A DNA stretch of 36,208 nt from Polaromonas glacialis (GTDB lineage Bacteria; Pseudomonadota; Gammaproteobacteria; Burkholderiales; Burkholderiaceae_C): NCBI RefSeq assembly GCF_000709345.1, contig NZ_KL448327.1:21372-57579 (forward strand). The letters are read 5' to 3'. A model generated the notes under the pieces. It searched no databases. It was given only the letters and a program-made list of their open reading frames with translations, and was not told the origin of the DNA. The position numbers and the translations under genes were made by a program. Positions 23,857 to 31,920 of the stretch are shown here, in pieces (within the stretch, counting starts at the first letter, position 1; each line of letters opens with the position of its first letter).

Positions 23857-24882
23857 TCAGACCGAAATGCCCCTGGGGTGATAGGCAACCTCGCTGCTCA
23901 GCAGCACCTGGATAACGCGGGCGTTTTTGTTGGCCAGCGCCACCGCTGCACGGTTATAGCCACGGCGCGCGATCAGTTCCTGCAACCACCGGCTGCGCGC
24001 GTCTGTCTTGTTGGCGACGTAGCGCAGCACTGAACGCGCACCATGGATCAGCAGCGTGCGCAGGTATTTATCGCCGCGCTTGCTGATGCCCTGGAGCCGC
24101 GACTTGCCGCCCGATGAATACTGCCTGGGCACCAGACCGAGCCAGGCCGCCAGGTGTCGGCCATTTTTGAACGCCTTGGCATCGCCCACAGCCGCAACGA
24201 TGGCCGTGGCAGTGATCGGGCCGATGCCGTCAATGGCAGCAATCTTTTTGCATAATGCTGAGCGTTTCAAAAACGCCTTTATCCAGGCTTCCGAGGTTGC
24301 AATCCGTTCTTCGATGGCATGGACCTGCTCGAGCAACTCCATCATGAGCGCCTGGCAAAAGCTGGTGATTTCGCCTTCGCACTCCTTGAGAATTTCCGGT
24401 ACGGCACGCTTGAATGCTGCAGGTGACTGGGCAATCGTGATGCCGCGCTCGCCGAGCAAACCTCTGCACTGGTTGATCAGTGCCGTGCGCTGCTGAACCA
24501 GCAGCTCGCGGACGCGGTGGGCCGCCTGCATGTCCTGTTGCTCGACCGACTTTACGGTTACAAAGCGCATCGCCGGACGGCATGCGGCCTCGACGATCGC
24601 CTCGGCATCGTTGCGGTCGTTCTTGTTCGTCTTGACGAAGGGCGTGACGTACTGCGGACTGATAAGCCGCACCTCGGCGCCCAGCTCCTGGAAGCGCCGA
24701 GCCCAGTGATGAGCCGAACTGCACGCTTCCATGGCGATGACGCGAGGACGCAATTGCCGCACAGTGTCAACGAGCGCGGCTCGCGACACCTTGGCGCGAT
24801 GAAGCACGTGACCACGGCGGTCGGCACCGTGGAGTTGAAAGACACGCTTGGCCAGATCAATGCCCAGAAGATCGATTTCCAT
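23857..24882 (-). CDS. IS110-family transposase (DEDD)
   Basis: A 341-residue transposase with the N-terminal DEDD RuvC-like domain (MEIDLLGIDLAKRVFQLHG with the first Asp, VIAMEACSSAHHWARRF with the Glu, FVKTNKNDRNDAEAIVEA with the Asp pair) and the C-terminal Tnp_20 domain (IDGIGPITATAIVAAVGDAKAF; YSSGGKSRLQGISKRGDKYLRTLLIHGAR with the catalytic-type Ser). ATG 24882 was chosen over a start at 24951 because the family begins at this Met. IS110-type elements are now known to use a bridge RNA from their non-coding end; it should lie upstream of the ATG, in about 24883-25040, but I could not fold it. Confidence 0.93.
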   Translation of the reverse strand: MEIDLLGIDLAKRVFQLHGADRRGHVLHRAKVSRAALVDTVRQLRPRVIAMEACSSAHHWARRFQELGAEVRLISPQYVTPFVKTNKNDRNDAEAIVEAACRPAMRFVTVKSVEQQDMQAAHRVRELLVQQRTALINQCRGLLGERGITIAQSPAAFKRAVPEILKECEGEITSFCQALMMELLEQVHAIEERIATSEAWIKAFLKRSALCKKIAAIDGIGPITATAIVAAVGDAKAFKNGRHLAAWLGLVPRQYSSGGKSRLQGISKRGDKYLRTLLIHGARSVLRYVANKTDARSRWLQELIARRGYNRAAVALANKNARVIQVLLSSEVAYHPRGISV

Positions 24883-25044
24883 GATGAACCTCCTGATGAG
24901 AACGGTTGACAACGGATGCCCAGTTTCCTTCAAAGGTGGCGCCGGGTCCATCTCAGTAGTCTGTTCCTCGTTTCAAGCTCATAGATTGACGTCAGCCGTA
25001 GTGTTCATCAAGAAAAATGCCAACGCTGCTTGACTGCACGGGAA

Positions 25045-25395
25045 GTCCCTGTAGACCTACTCAAGCCTTTTGCTGCTCTTTTACGGCTCGAAGGCGCTGC
25101 GGTGGACATGGCCAGCAGCGGCCAGCAGGTGCTGGAAATGCTGGACAAACACAGTTACGACCTGCTGATCTCGGACCTGGGCATGCCCTACATGGACGGC
25201 TACGAGCTGATCCGCAAGATACGCAAGCGCCCGGAGGGGCGCGACCTCCAGGCGATTGCGCTCAGCGGCTACGGACGGCAGGTGGACAAAGTGCGCGCCT
25301 TGCAGAATGGCTTTAATGCCCACCTTTCAAAACCTGCGACGGTCGCGCATATCTGCCAGAGCATTGCGCAACTGGTTCCTGGGAGGAGTCACTGA
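25045..25395 (+). pseudogene. Response-regulator receiver domain, truncated at the 5' end
   Basis: The frame reads DLLKPFAALLRLEGAAVDMA, then DLLISDLGMPYMDGYELIRK with the phosphoacceptor Asp, AIALSGYG with the conserved Ser/Thr position and HLSKPA with the conserved Lys. The first strand and the acidic DD pair are missing, so phosphorylation is unlikely. It resembles the C-terminal receiver of a hybrid histidine kinase or CheB/CheR-type protein. The cut coincides with the 5' flank of the IS110 gene. Confidence 0.82.
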
Positions 25396-25662
25396 AAAGG
25401 AAATCCCAAGCCCTTCAACAATCATTCATCGCGGCACTGCTGTGGTCGCTGTCAACAGGGTGGAGAATTAGATCCATTCTGACTCAAGGCCAGGCCGTTC
25501 GCATTTAATGAAAACGGATTTTTTGACGGTCCTGGTGGCCTTTAGCACCACTGTCTCGGGCAACTGCTTGTTCGCTTGCAGTTCATTTTTCTTTTTGAGA
25601 CATAAATGGACATGAAACATGGAGGCATATCTCGATGGTCTTTTAGTGGCCCCCAACATAGC

Positions 25663-26141
25663 CGTGCCAGTTCGCGGTGCGCGCGCCGCGCGTCCTCGTC
25701 CTCGGCCGATGGCGCGTGCAGCACCGACCACACGCGCTCGCCTGCGTGGTGGCGAAGCAGCATCGAGAGCAGCTTGTCACCGTCGAGCCGGTCGGTCTTG
25801 GCGCGCCTGGCGTGCCGGTTCACCTCGATGCTGGCAGAGTCAACCACGATGTTGTCGACGCCCTGCTCAAGCAGACAGCGGTGCAGCCACCACCCGTCGC
25901 GCCCGGCTTCGTAGCACGAATGCACCTTGGCTTGCGGCTCAAGCTTGCAACGCTCCCTGGCCTTGGCCATGCACTGCGCGACTTCGGCTGTGTCGCCAGC
26001 GTTCACAGCGTATCGGCTCGGACCTCGGCGGCCATCGCTCAGCGTCAACTGCCACTTCTTGTCACTCAGCTCGAAGCTCATGTACAGCTCGGCCGGAAGC
26101 TGCGTACCCTCGCCATGCAGGACTGTGTGGAAGCTAGACAT
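25663..26141 (-). pseudogene. IS110-family transposase, N-terminal fragment (second type)
   Basis: The start MSSFHTVLHGEGTQLPAELY is followed by YMSFELSDKKWQLTLSDG, CYEAGRDGWWLHRCLLEQG and VVDSASIEVNRHARRAKTDR, the DEDD domain of an IS110-type transposase unlike the one at 23857. Family sequence stops at RRAHRELARL; the frame then runs through unrelated DNA to 25542. The Tnp_20 domain is lost. The 267 bp between this and the receiver fragment hold no gene I can support. Confidence 0.82.
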
Positions 26142-26301
26142 TTCAATTCTCCTTTGCAGTGGAAGTTTGAAACCTCATTTTTAGCTCAACCCTTGCCGAT
26201 TGAGTAGTCTTCGAATAAGTAGTCCCACATAGCATCTATTCGTTATACGCATAAGCGGTATCCAAGGACCGCGTCGAGCCCTGAGGTCTAAAAAAAAGGT
26301 C

Positions 26302-26330
26302 TTGTAATGTGTAAGCTAACAGGCTACACT
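26302..26330 (+). promoter_or_regulatory. higBA promoter and operator
   Basis: TTGTAA (26302-26307) and TACACT (26325-26330) are 17 bp apart, and the higB ATG is 5 nt after the -10, so the transcript should be nearly leaderless. GTGTAAGC and GGCTACAC (26309-26329) form a dyad across the spacer, a likely HigA operator. Confidence 0.65.
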
Positions 26331-26335
26331 TAAGA

Positions 26336-26611
26336 ATGATCGAGTGTTTCAAACACAAGGGCTTGAAGAAGCTGTTCAACGGAGACCGTAGCGGCGTGAG
26401 TGCCGAACTTGCTGACCGTATTGAGAACATTCTTGCCATGCTGTCGGTCGCTGAGAAGCTCAAAGATCTCAGCTTGCCATCACTGAAGCTGCACCCTCTG
26501 AAGGGTGATCTCAAGGGCTTCCATGCTGTGACTGTGCGAGCAAATTGGCGGATCGTTTTCCGCTTTGAGGATGGTGACTGTTTCGACGTGGACTTAGTGG
26601 ACTACCACTGA
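26336..26611 (+). CDS. higB: HigB-type toxin (RelE superfamily)
   Basis: A 91-residue toxin: MIECFKHKGLKKLFNGDRSG, LSLPSLKLHPLKGDLKGFHA and a C-terminal VRANWRIVFRFEDGDCFDVDLVDYH, the HigB/RelE fold with the conserved WRIVFRF strand. HigB proteins are ribosome-dependent mRNA endonucleases. The toxin-first order, with the antitoxin 31 nt downstream, is typical of higBA. No Shine-Dalgarno is present, which agrees with a leaderless start. Confidence 0.93.
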   Translation: MIECFKHKGLKKLFNGDRSGVSAELADRIENILAMLSVAEKLKDLSLPSLKLHPLKGDLKGFHAVTVRANWRIVFRFEDGDCFDVDLVDYH

Positions 26612-26642
26612 GCCGCTTTAATCGCAAAGGAGTGCGAACCTG

Positions 26643-26945
26643 ATGATGAATAACCCACCGCATCCGGGCCGGATTGTCCGGGATGAAATTTTGGAGCCCT
26701 TCAATCTGACTGTTGGTCAGGCTGCAGAGAAGCTCGGCGTGAGCCGTCCTCACCTGAGCAACTTGCTCAACGAGAAGGCTGGAATCACTCCGGAGATGGC
26801 AATTCGCCTAGGCAAGGCCCTTGGCAATGATCCGGACTTCTGGCTTCGTCTGCAGCGTCAGTACGAGCTTGCAGAAGCGCTCAAGAACGCCGACAAGATC
26901 CGCGTCATGAAGTGGCCTCCGGGTGGCTTCGCAGAGATGTTCTAG
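26643..26945 (+). CDS. higA: HigA-type antitoxin (XRE family)
   Basis: The 100-residue protein begins NPPHPGRIVRDEILEPFNLT and has the XRE HTH TVGQAAEKLGVSRPHLSNLLNEKAGITPEMAIRLGKALG followed by DPDFWLRLQRQYELAEA, the standard HigA arrangement. It neutralises HigB and represses the operon. AAGGAG lies 9-12 nt before the tandem ATGATG, so either Met may be used; unlike higB it has a strong ribosome site. Confidence 0.95.
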   Translation: MMNNPPHPGRIVRDEILEPFNLTVGQAAEKLGVSRPHLSNLLNEKAGITPEMAIRLGKALGNDPDFWLRLQRQYELAEALKNADKIRVMKWPPGGFAEMF

Positions 26946-26972
26946 GTCTCATCCGCTCTCAAGACCAAGCCT

Positions 26973-27095
26973 ATGAGGAAGCTTTCAAACGGCTGCTACT
27001 CCGTGCGCCTGGTGCTGGCTCCGGACGTGATGGATTTCGTCAAAGTCCGATGGAAAGAACTCTCGCACTTCGGTGCCGAGGACTACCTGAACACC
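26973..27095 (+). pseudogene. 67-codon gene, 5' part, split by IS66 copy 2
   Basis: Removing the IS and one target duplication restores a 67-codon frame, with MRKLSNGCYSVRLVLAPDVM and VRWKELSHFGAEDYLNT here and VLNTALFHEMVEADAFPPDD downstream at 29703-29783. The repaired gene ends in ATGA overlapping the start of the membrane protein at 29780, which supports its being real. No family recognised. The start ATG lies 28 nt after the higA stop, so it may have been co-transcribed with higBA. Confidence 0.72.
27088..27095. repeat. 8-bp target duplication of IS66 copy 2, left
   Basis: TGAACACC, repeated at 29695-29702. Confidence 0.95.
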
Positions 27096-27177
27096 GTATG
27101 CGGTCAATTAACAGCGTACCTTGCGCCGCTGGCCGGGGTGTGATTGAAATGGCTGAGGAGCGTTGCCCGGCCGCTGC

Positions 27178-28779
27178 TCAGCGGCCGGGCAATGTAATGC
27201 GCCAAGGCAGTAGCGCCTCGTAGTCGTCTGCCGTTTGCGCGCTGGGCAGCGCGGTGAGCAATGCGCGCAGGTACGCGTAGCCGTCGACGCCGTTGACCAC
27301 GCAGGTCTGCAGCAACGAATACAGGTTGGCGCTGGCCTGTGCGCCGGCTACCGTATCGCTGAAGAGCCAGTTGCGTCTTCCAATACAAAACGGACGAATC
27401 GAATTTTCGGCAGCATTGTTGTCAATCGGGTAGGCGCCATCGGTGACATACAGCGCCAGCTTCGTCCATTGCGAAGCCAGGTAATGCAGCGCCTTGCCCA
27501 GCAAACTGCCCGGCAGCACGGTGTGCACGTTGGCCAGCAGCAACGCCTCTATCTGGCCAAGCACGGGCACGCTGTGCTGTTGCCGCTGGACCAGCAATTC
27601 CTGGGGAGGAAGCCGGTGCTCGCGTGCGCGCGACTCTACCGCATACAACTGGGCGATGAGCGCGAGAAACCGCGCAGCGAGCTGCTCGGGGCCGCGCGCA
27701 TTCCTGGGCAGCGCCTGCAGCGCCTCATGGAACCCGCGCCTGCAATGCGCCCAGCATCCCAGATGCACGAGGTGGTGCGCCTGCGCGATGGCGTCATAAA
27801 CCGCGTAGCCATCCGTCATCAGCACGCTGCCTTCTTGCACCCCGGCATACAGGATTTGTGCGGCCGCCGTGCTGCGCGAGGGCGCGTAGCCAAACAGCCG
27901 GATGGGTGGCCCCGCTCCCTGCACCCCGGAGCACGGGGTTGTCTGCACCCACATGTAGCTTTTGGACTGCGCGCTTTTGCCGGCTTCTTTGAGTACCTGC
28001 ACATGGGTTTCGTCGCCATGGATGAGGGGCGAGTCCAGCAAATGGTCGCGCAGCACATTGATGATGGGCTGCACCTCCCGGCCCACGCGCACGACGCTGG
28101 CGGCCAGGGTGTTGCGCGCCAGGTCGCCGCCGCCAAAGCGCGAGAGCAGCGCCGTCTGGCGGTACAGCGGCAGGCCGTCGCAATACTTCGACGTAATCAC
28201 CCAGGCCAGCAGGCCTTCGCTGAACAAGCCCTTGGGGATGATTTGCGCCGGCTTGGACGCCAGGCGCAAGGCGCCATCGCAGCAGGGACAGGCATATTTG
28301 ACGCGTTCATGGCGAATCACGCGAACCTGCTGGGGAATGATGTCGAGCTGCTCGCTGGTCTCCACGCCAATTTCCACCAGCGCCGTGCCATCGTGCGGGC
28401 ACACCCGCTGGTCTTCGGGCAGTTCGTGGCGCACCACCTCCCGGGGCAAGGCCGCATCGAGCGGCTTGCGTCCGCGCGGCACGCGCTGATGGGCGCGGAC
28501 CTCCTGGCTGCCATCTTCGTGGCCGTCGCAAGTGGCCGGTTCGCTGGCCGCGCCCAGCGCCTCGGCCTCGTTGAAGAACAGGTCCCTTTGCTGCGGGCTG
28601 CCCGCTTCGCTGCGGGCGGCAAAGAGCTTGCGCATGAACTGCTTGAGCCGCTCCTGGAGCAGGTCACGCTCGGCGCGCACCATACGCAACTCCCCCGCCA
28701 GGGCGTCGCTGCGCTGCAAAGCCTGCGCCAGCGCCTCTTTCAAGGCGTCTATTTCTTGGGCATCAGGCACAGCGAGCAT
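27178..28779 (-). CDS. tnpC: IS66 transposase TnpC, copy 2
   Basis: 533 residues, identical in translation to the gene at 10790-12391, with the same catalytic motifs (GDETHVQ, MTDGYAVYD, NNAAENSIRPF). Probably active; it can mobilise either copy. Confidence 0.95.
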   Translation of the reverse strand: MLAVPDAQEIDALKEALAQALQRSDALAGELRMVRAERDLLQERLKQFMRKLFAARSEAGSPQQRDLFFNEAEALGAASEPATCDGHEDGSQEVRAHQRVPRGRKPLDAALPREVVRHELPEDQRVCPHDGTALVEIGVETSEQLDIIPQQVRVIRHERVKYACPCCDGALRLASKPAQIIPKGLFSEGLLAWVITSKYCDGLPLYRQTALLSRFGGGDLARNTLAASVVRVGREVQPIINVLRDHLLDSPLIHGDETHVQVLKEAGKSAQSKSYMWVQTTPCSGVQGAGPPIRLFGYAPSRSTAAAQILYAGVQEGSVLMTDGYAVYDAIAQAHHLVHLGCWAHCRRGFHEALQALPRNARGPEQLAARFLALIAQLYAVESRAREHRLPPQELLVQRQQHSVPVLGQIEALLLANVHTVLPGSLLGKALHYLASQWTKLALYVTDGAYPIDNNAAENSIRPFCIGRRNWLFSDTVAGAQASANLYSLLQTCVVNGVDGYAYLRALLTALPSAQTADDYEALLPWRITLPGR

Positions 28780-28862
28780 GCCCGTTTAGACAAGGCGGCG
28801 CGGGTGAAAGTTCCCAAAAATCCGAGTCTGAGCCTTGCCTTCCAAGCCAGAATTTGTCCCCC

Positions 28863-29216
28863 TTACGCTGCGCGCTCGTAGCGCACGGCCTGGTGTCCGC
28901 GCAGGGCCTGGATGTCGATACCCTTGAGCAGCCAGTGCAGCTGCTCCACGCTGAGCGTCACGACGCCGAGTTCGCCTCGCGGCCAGATGAAGCGGTCCTT
29001 CTCCAGGCGCTTGTGCAGCAGCCAAAACCCGTTGACATCCCAGCCCAGAATCTTGATGCGGTCGCGCCTGCGGTTGGCAAAGACAAACAGTGCCTGGGCA
29101 AACGCGTCCAGGCCCAGGCCATGCTCGACCAGGCTGGCCAGACCGTTGATGCTCTTGCGAAAATCAATGGCCTCCTGGTGCAGGTACACCGCACGGGTGG
29201 CGTTCAGCGTGAACAC
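28863..29216 (-). CDS. tnpB: IS66 accessory protein TnpB, copy 2
   Basis: Identical in translation to 10353-10706. The GTG start again overlaps tnpA by 13 nt. Confidence 0.93.
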   Translation of the reverse strand: MFTLNATRAVYLHQEAIDFRKSINGLASLVEHGLGLDAFAQALFVFANRRRDRIKILGWDVNGFWLLHKRLEKDRFIWPRGELGVVTLSVEQLHWLLKGIDIQALRGHQAVRYERAA

Positions 29217-29611
29217 GCCAGTGTGCCCAGCAGTTGCAGCACGGGCGCCATCGCCTCCAGCGGGACCTGGCCCACATCGAGCGCCACCCCGTTGGGCAGG
29301 CGCACGTGCAGGCAAAGTGCGACTGGTGCGGTTGTTGCAGCCGGCGCTGCCGGCTCGCTAACCTGCACGGCCACGAAAGCCGCTGGCGACGCCAGCGCTT
29401 TGCCATGGTTGGGCTGGCCTGACTTGGCAATCCAGGTGCGCAGCAAATTGGCGTTGATGCCGTACAGCATCCCCACGCGCGCCACCGACACGCCAGGCTT
29501 GAGGCATTCGTCAATTAGCGCCTGCTTGGCCAGCGGGTCGTAAGTGCACCGTCCGTCGCGTTTGCGCCCGACCACCAGCCGGGCCAGCAACTCTGCGTTC
29601 ATCTCTGTCAT
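29204..29611 (-). CDS. tnpA: IS66 accessory protein TnpA, copy 2
   Basis: Identical in translation to 9958-10365, with the HTH region SVARVGMLYGINANLLRTWI. Confidence 0.92.
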   Translation of the reverse strand: MTEMNAELLARLVVGRKRDGRCTYDPLAKQALIDECLKPGVSVARVGMLYGINANLLRTWIAKSGQPNHGKALASPAAFVAVQVSEPAAPAATTAPVALCLHVRLPNGVALDVGQVPLEAMAPVLQLLGTLACSR

Positions 29612-29694
29612 AGGTGTCCATGTAGTTGTAGATGGACACATAGCATCATCGAATCAGCTCACGAATAAAAGGGCGTGGTTCGCGGACCGCTTAC

Positions 29695-29702
29695 TGAACA
29701 CC
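29695..29702. repeat. 8-bp target duplication of IS66 copy 2, right
   Basis: TGAACACC, identical to 27088-27095. Confidence 0.95.
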
Positions 29703-29783
29703 GTCCTCAATACGGCGCTGTTTCATGAGATGGTTGAGGCAGACGCCTTCCCTCCCGACGACAAAACCAAGGCCCCACCATGA
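29703..29783 (+). pseudogene. 67-codon gene, 3' part, split by IS66 copy 2
   Basis: Continues the frame interrupted at 27095 (VLNTALFHEMVEADAFPPDD, then KTKAPP and stop). The stop TGA overlaps the ATG of the next gene at 29780. Translation of that gene was probably coupled to this one and is now uncoupled. Confidence 0.72.
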
Positions 29784-30283
29784 AGGCCCTTGCGAACTAC
29801 CTCCGGAAAGAGTGGCGAGAAGGCAAGCAGTTTTGGCTGCGCGACACGTGGACGCCATTCGGCATGTTGAAGCTGGTTGTGGCCTGCTGTATCGCGGGAT
29901 TTTGGGGCCCTCTTGCCGGGGAGTGGGTGAGCTGGATCTACCACAACACCAGTCACACAGTGCGCCTCCTTTTGATGGGCGGCGGCATCGTGCTATGCGC
30001 CCTTTATTCGATGGCCGCGTGGGATCTGCTCATCGTGAAGCCCATCAGGTCCATTGACCAGATTGCCGGGCTCGTTGCGTTGGCGTTCGCGCTGTTGATG
30101 GGCTACTGGTTCGGTCAAACCTTGGACGGTCGGGAGGATCGAGCGGCCTGGTTGATCTTCATCGAGGGAACCGTCTTCCTGTGGCTGCTTTTCTTTGGGC
30201 CCTATGCGCTTGGCGCAACCGTTTTGCTCGACCGGGAACCTGAAACCGCTAGCCCTTTAGAGCCTCCTGCAGACCCGTCATAA
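29780..30283 (+). CDS. Small polytopic membrane protein, unknown function
   Basis: A 167-residue protein with about four hydrophobic segments (MLKLVVACCIAGFWGPLAG; LLLMGGGIVLCALYSMAAW; IAGLVALAFALLMGYWFG; LIFIEGTVFLWLLFFGPYAL) and an acidic, Pro-rich C-terminus. The N-terminus (MKALANYLRKEWREGKQFWL) is basic and probably cytoplasmic. The start overlaps the stop of the IS-split gene. I recognise no family. It stands 310 bp before the transfer-like gene cluster, on the same strand. Confidence 0.8.
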   Translation: MKALANYLRKEWREGKQFWLRDTWTPFGMLKLVVACCIAGFWGPLAGEWVSWIYHNTSHTVRLLLMGGGIVLCALYSMAAWDLLIVKPIRSIDQIAGLVALAFALLMGYWFGQTLDGREDRAAWLIFIEGTVFLWLLFFGPYALGATVLLDREPETASPLEPPADPS

Positions 30284-30593
30284 CGCGACGGCCTCGGATG
30301 GGCCTGTGCCATGGCATTTGAGACGGCTGAGAGGCCCTCTAGTGCCGGTGGCCCGCCTATGGGGTCCAGCTTGGCACTTCTTCAGGCAGCCTCTCCAATG
30401 GCCGCGAGATTACGGCAACCGGCTGAGCTCCTCCGGCTATCAGTTCATCAGTTCATCAGCGAGAGCCTGTAGGCGCTCGATGCAAGCAACGGTGTTCGCT
30501 CGAATTTTGAACAAAGCAACATTAACGCTCATCAATACGCTTCTTCCCTAAATTTCACCATTTCTGCTATATTTAAATTTAGCGGATTTCGCT
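30284..30593. other. Intergenic region, GC-to-AT transition
   Basis: About 310 bp. The last ~60 bp are strongly AT-rich (TATATTTAAATTTAG before the next ATG) and probably hold its promoter; TATATT near 30571 is a possible -10. A triple direct repeat, ATCAGTTC, lies near 30439. A possible 30-codon frame is listed separately. Confidence 0.4.
30440..30532 (-). CDS. Possible 30-residue small protein, divergent from the transfer-like operon
   Basis: The frame reads MSVNVALFKIRANTVACIER then LQALADELMN, an amphipathic helix-like sequence. GGAAG lies 12 nt upstream. No family known to me; it could be a remnant of a longer gene or chance. Confidence 0.25.
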   Translation of the reverse strand: MSVNVALFKIRANTVACIERLQALADELMN

Positions 30594-31916
30594 ATGGATA
30601 TTCACCTATCCCCTACAACCTTGCCCAGGCTTAGATTGCGGAGCATCGCTTTCCGTATCGCGGTTGCACGGACGGCCGTTAGAGCCTTACCCCTCTTTTT
30701 AATTTTTCTTTTATGTCCAACAGCCTATGGACAGAGCCAAGCCTGCCAAGCGCCTGACCCTAACTCTATAAATCAGGTTCTTGCCTGCATGTCCTCGACT
30801 CGCGATTATGGTCTTGTAAATCAACCGAATCCGTTTCTTCAAAACCATGCTAACAATTGCAGTGAAATTGCACATATTTATAGATTGGCTCTCAGTTACT
30901 CTACGAAATATCCTCCCGGGACTATCCTGATAATTCCGACCTGCCATATGCTTGCGCTGGCGCTTGAAAAATTAAAAGGTCAGCAACTTCCCTGGACTTT
31001 TTGTACTAACTATCCCGGAGCCTTCGATACTAATCACATGCGCTCCTGCCTTGAGCGGTTTTTACCTCTACGATATGGTATTAACAGAACATTATTTACA
31101 ATAAAAGATTGTAACGATGCTACTGAGCAATATGAAATTGCTCTCCAGGCTGCGTATATAACGCAATCGGTCAATCCCACTTTGCCACCCTCGTATCAAA
31201 GGCCATCGTGCCGCAGTGTTGATGCCATTTTTTTAAGTAAATCTGATCAAATAACCAAGGAGCGTGAGGATCAAAATAAAGAACAGCTGGAGCACCAACG
31301 ACTAGAACAAACACAAGAGTCTGAAGCCGCCGCACCTGAGGCGTTAAAGAATATTATTGAACCACCGTTACCGGATACTGCCCCTCCTTCAATTGTTCCT
31401 CCTTCCCCCTCTCCAAATCCGCCACAAGACAGGCCTAAAATTACAGAGGCCTTATCAGCTCCTGAAGATATCCGGCCTCAGACAGTTACACGATTTAAAC
31501 AGACGACAGATATATCTGAAAAATCTGATAAAAGCGGCTTCTTCACGCCTGTTCTTAAGTTCCTTGGCATGAATAATCCTGTAACTCAATGGGGAGCTGT
31601 CATTCACGGCATTTTTTACGGATGGTTCCTTCTCTTCAGCCGGCAGCGGATCATTCAGGGACAATGGCTTTTTTTCAGCCGGCGCTTCGAGAAAAATTTT
31701 TACTTACTCCATTGGGTATTAGGAATTCTTGGGGTCTGGCGGACTGGTTTCGGGTGGATCGGCTGGGCGCTTCTTGCCATTTTTGCCGGTCATGGCCTTC
31801 GTCTCGTCCTTCAGCACTTCGGCGCATTCGATCCTCCCACGATGCCGGCTGGCGCAACTGCTCAAGGGAACCCCCCTCAACAGCGGTCAATCGACTCCTC
31901 GAAGAAATGGATATAA
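30594..31916 (+). CDS. Exported membrane protein with Cys-rich periplasmic region and Pro-rich linker
   Basis: 440 residues, unrecognised. A signal-type segment (ALPLFLIFLLCPTAYGQ, residues ~31-47) is followed by a region of ~160 residues with about eight Cys (QAC, LAC, NNC, PTCH, FCTNY, RSC, KDC, PSC). Then come a charged helix (ITKEREDQNKEQLEHQRLEQ), a Pro-rich stretch (~residues 260-285) and C-terminal hydrophobic segments (AVIHGIFYGWFLLF; LLHWVLGILGVW; GWALLAIFAGHGLRLVL). The stop is 4 nt before the ATPase gene, so the two are tightly linked. The codon use is AT-richer than its neighbours, suggesting transfer from another source. Confidence 0.82.
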   Translation: MDIHLSPTTLPRLRLRSIAFRIAVARTAVRALPLFLIFLLCPTAYGQSQACQAPDPNSINQVLACMSSTRDYGLVNQPNPFLQNHANNCSEIAHIYRLALSYSTKYPPGTILIIPTCHMLALALEKLKGQQLPWTFCTNYPGAFDTNHMRSCLERFLPLRYGINRTLFTIKDCNDATEQYEIALQAAYITQSVNPTLPPSYQRPSCRSVDAIFLSKSDQITKEREDQNKEQLEHQRLEQTQESEAAAPEALKNIIEPPLPDTAPPSIVPPSPSPNPPQDRPKITEALSAPEDIRPQTVTRFKQTTDISEKSDKSGFFTPVLKFLGMNNPVTQWGAVIHGIFYGWFLLFSRQRIIQGQWLFFSRRFEKNFYLLHWVLGILGVWRTGFGWIGWALLAIFAGHGLRLVLQHFGAFDPPTMPAGATAQGNPPQQRSIDSSKKWI

Positions 31917-31920
31917 CGCT

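Larger units (their letters stand above)
27096..29694 (-). mobile_element. IS66-family element, copy 2, intact and inverted
   Basis: A 2599-bp element, mirror image of copy 1 (coordinate x maps to 39569 minus x), flanked by TGAACACC on both sides. All three proteins are identical to those of copy 1 as translated, which points to recent transposition. Confidence 0.96.

Noticed and set aside
25508..25615. Short frame MKTDFLTVLVAFSTTVSGNC resembling a signal peptide
   Set aside because: Only 35 codons with no downstream domain; probably a chance frame or the start of a gene destroyed by the IS110 fragment.
30306..30551. 81-codon plus-strand frame before the exported membrane protein
   Set aside because: Composition is unlike a protein, no start-site support, and it spans a direct repeat and the GC-to-AT boundary.
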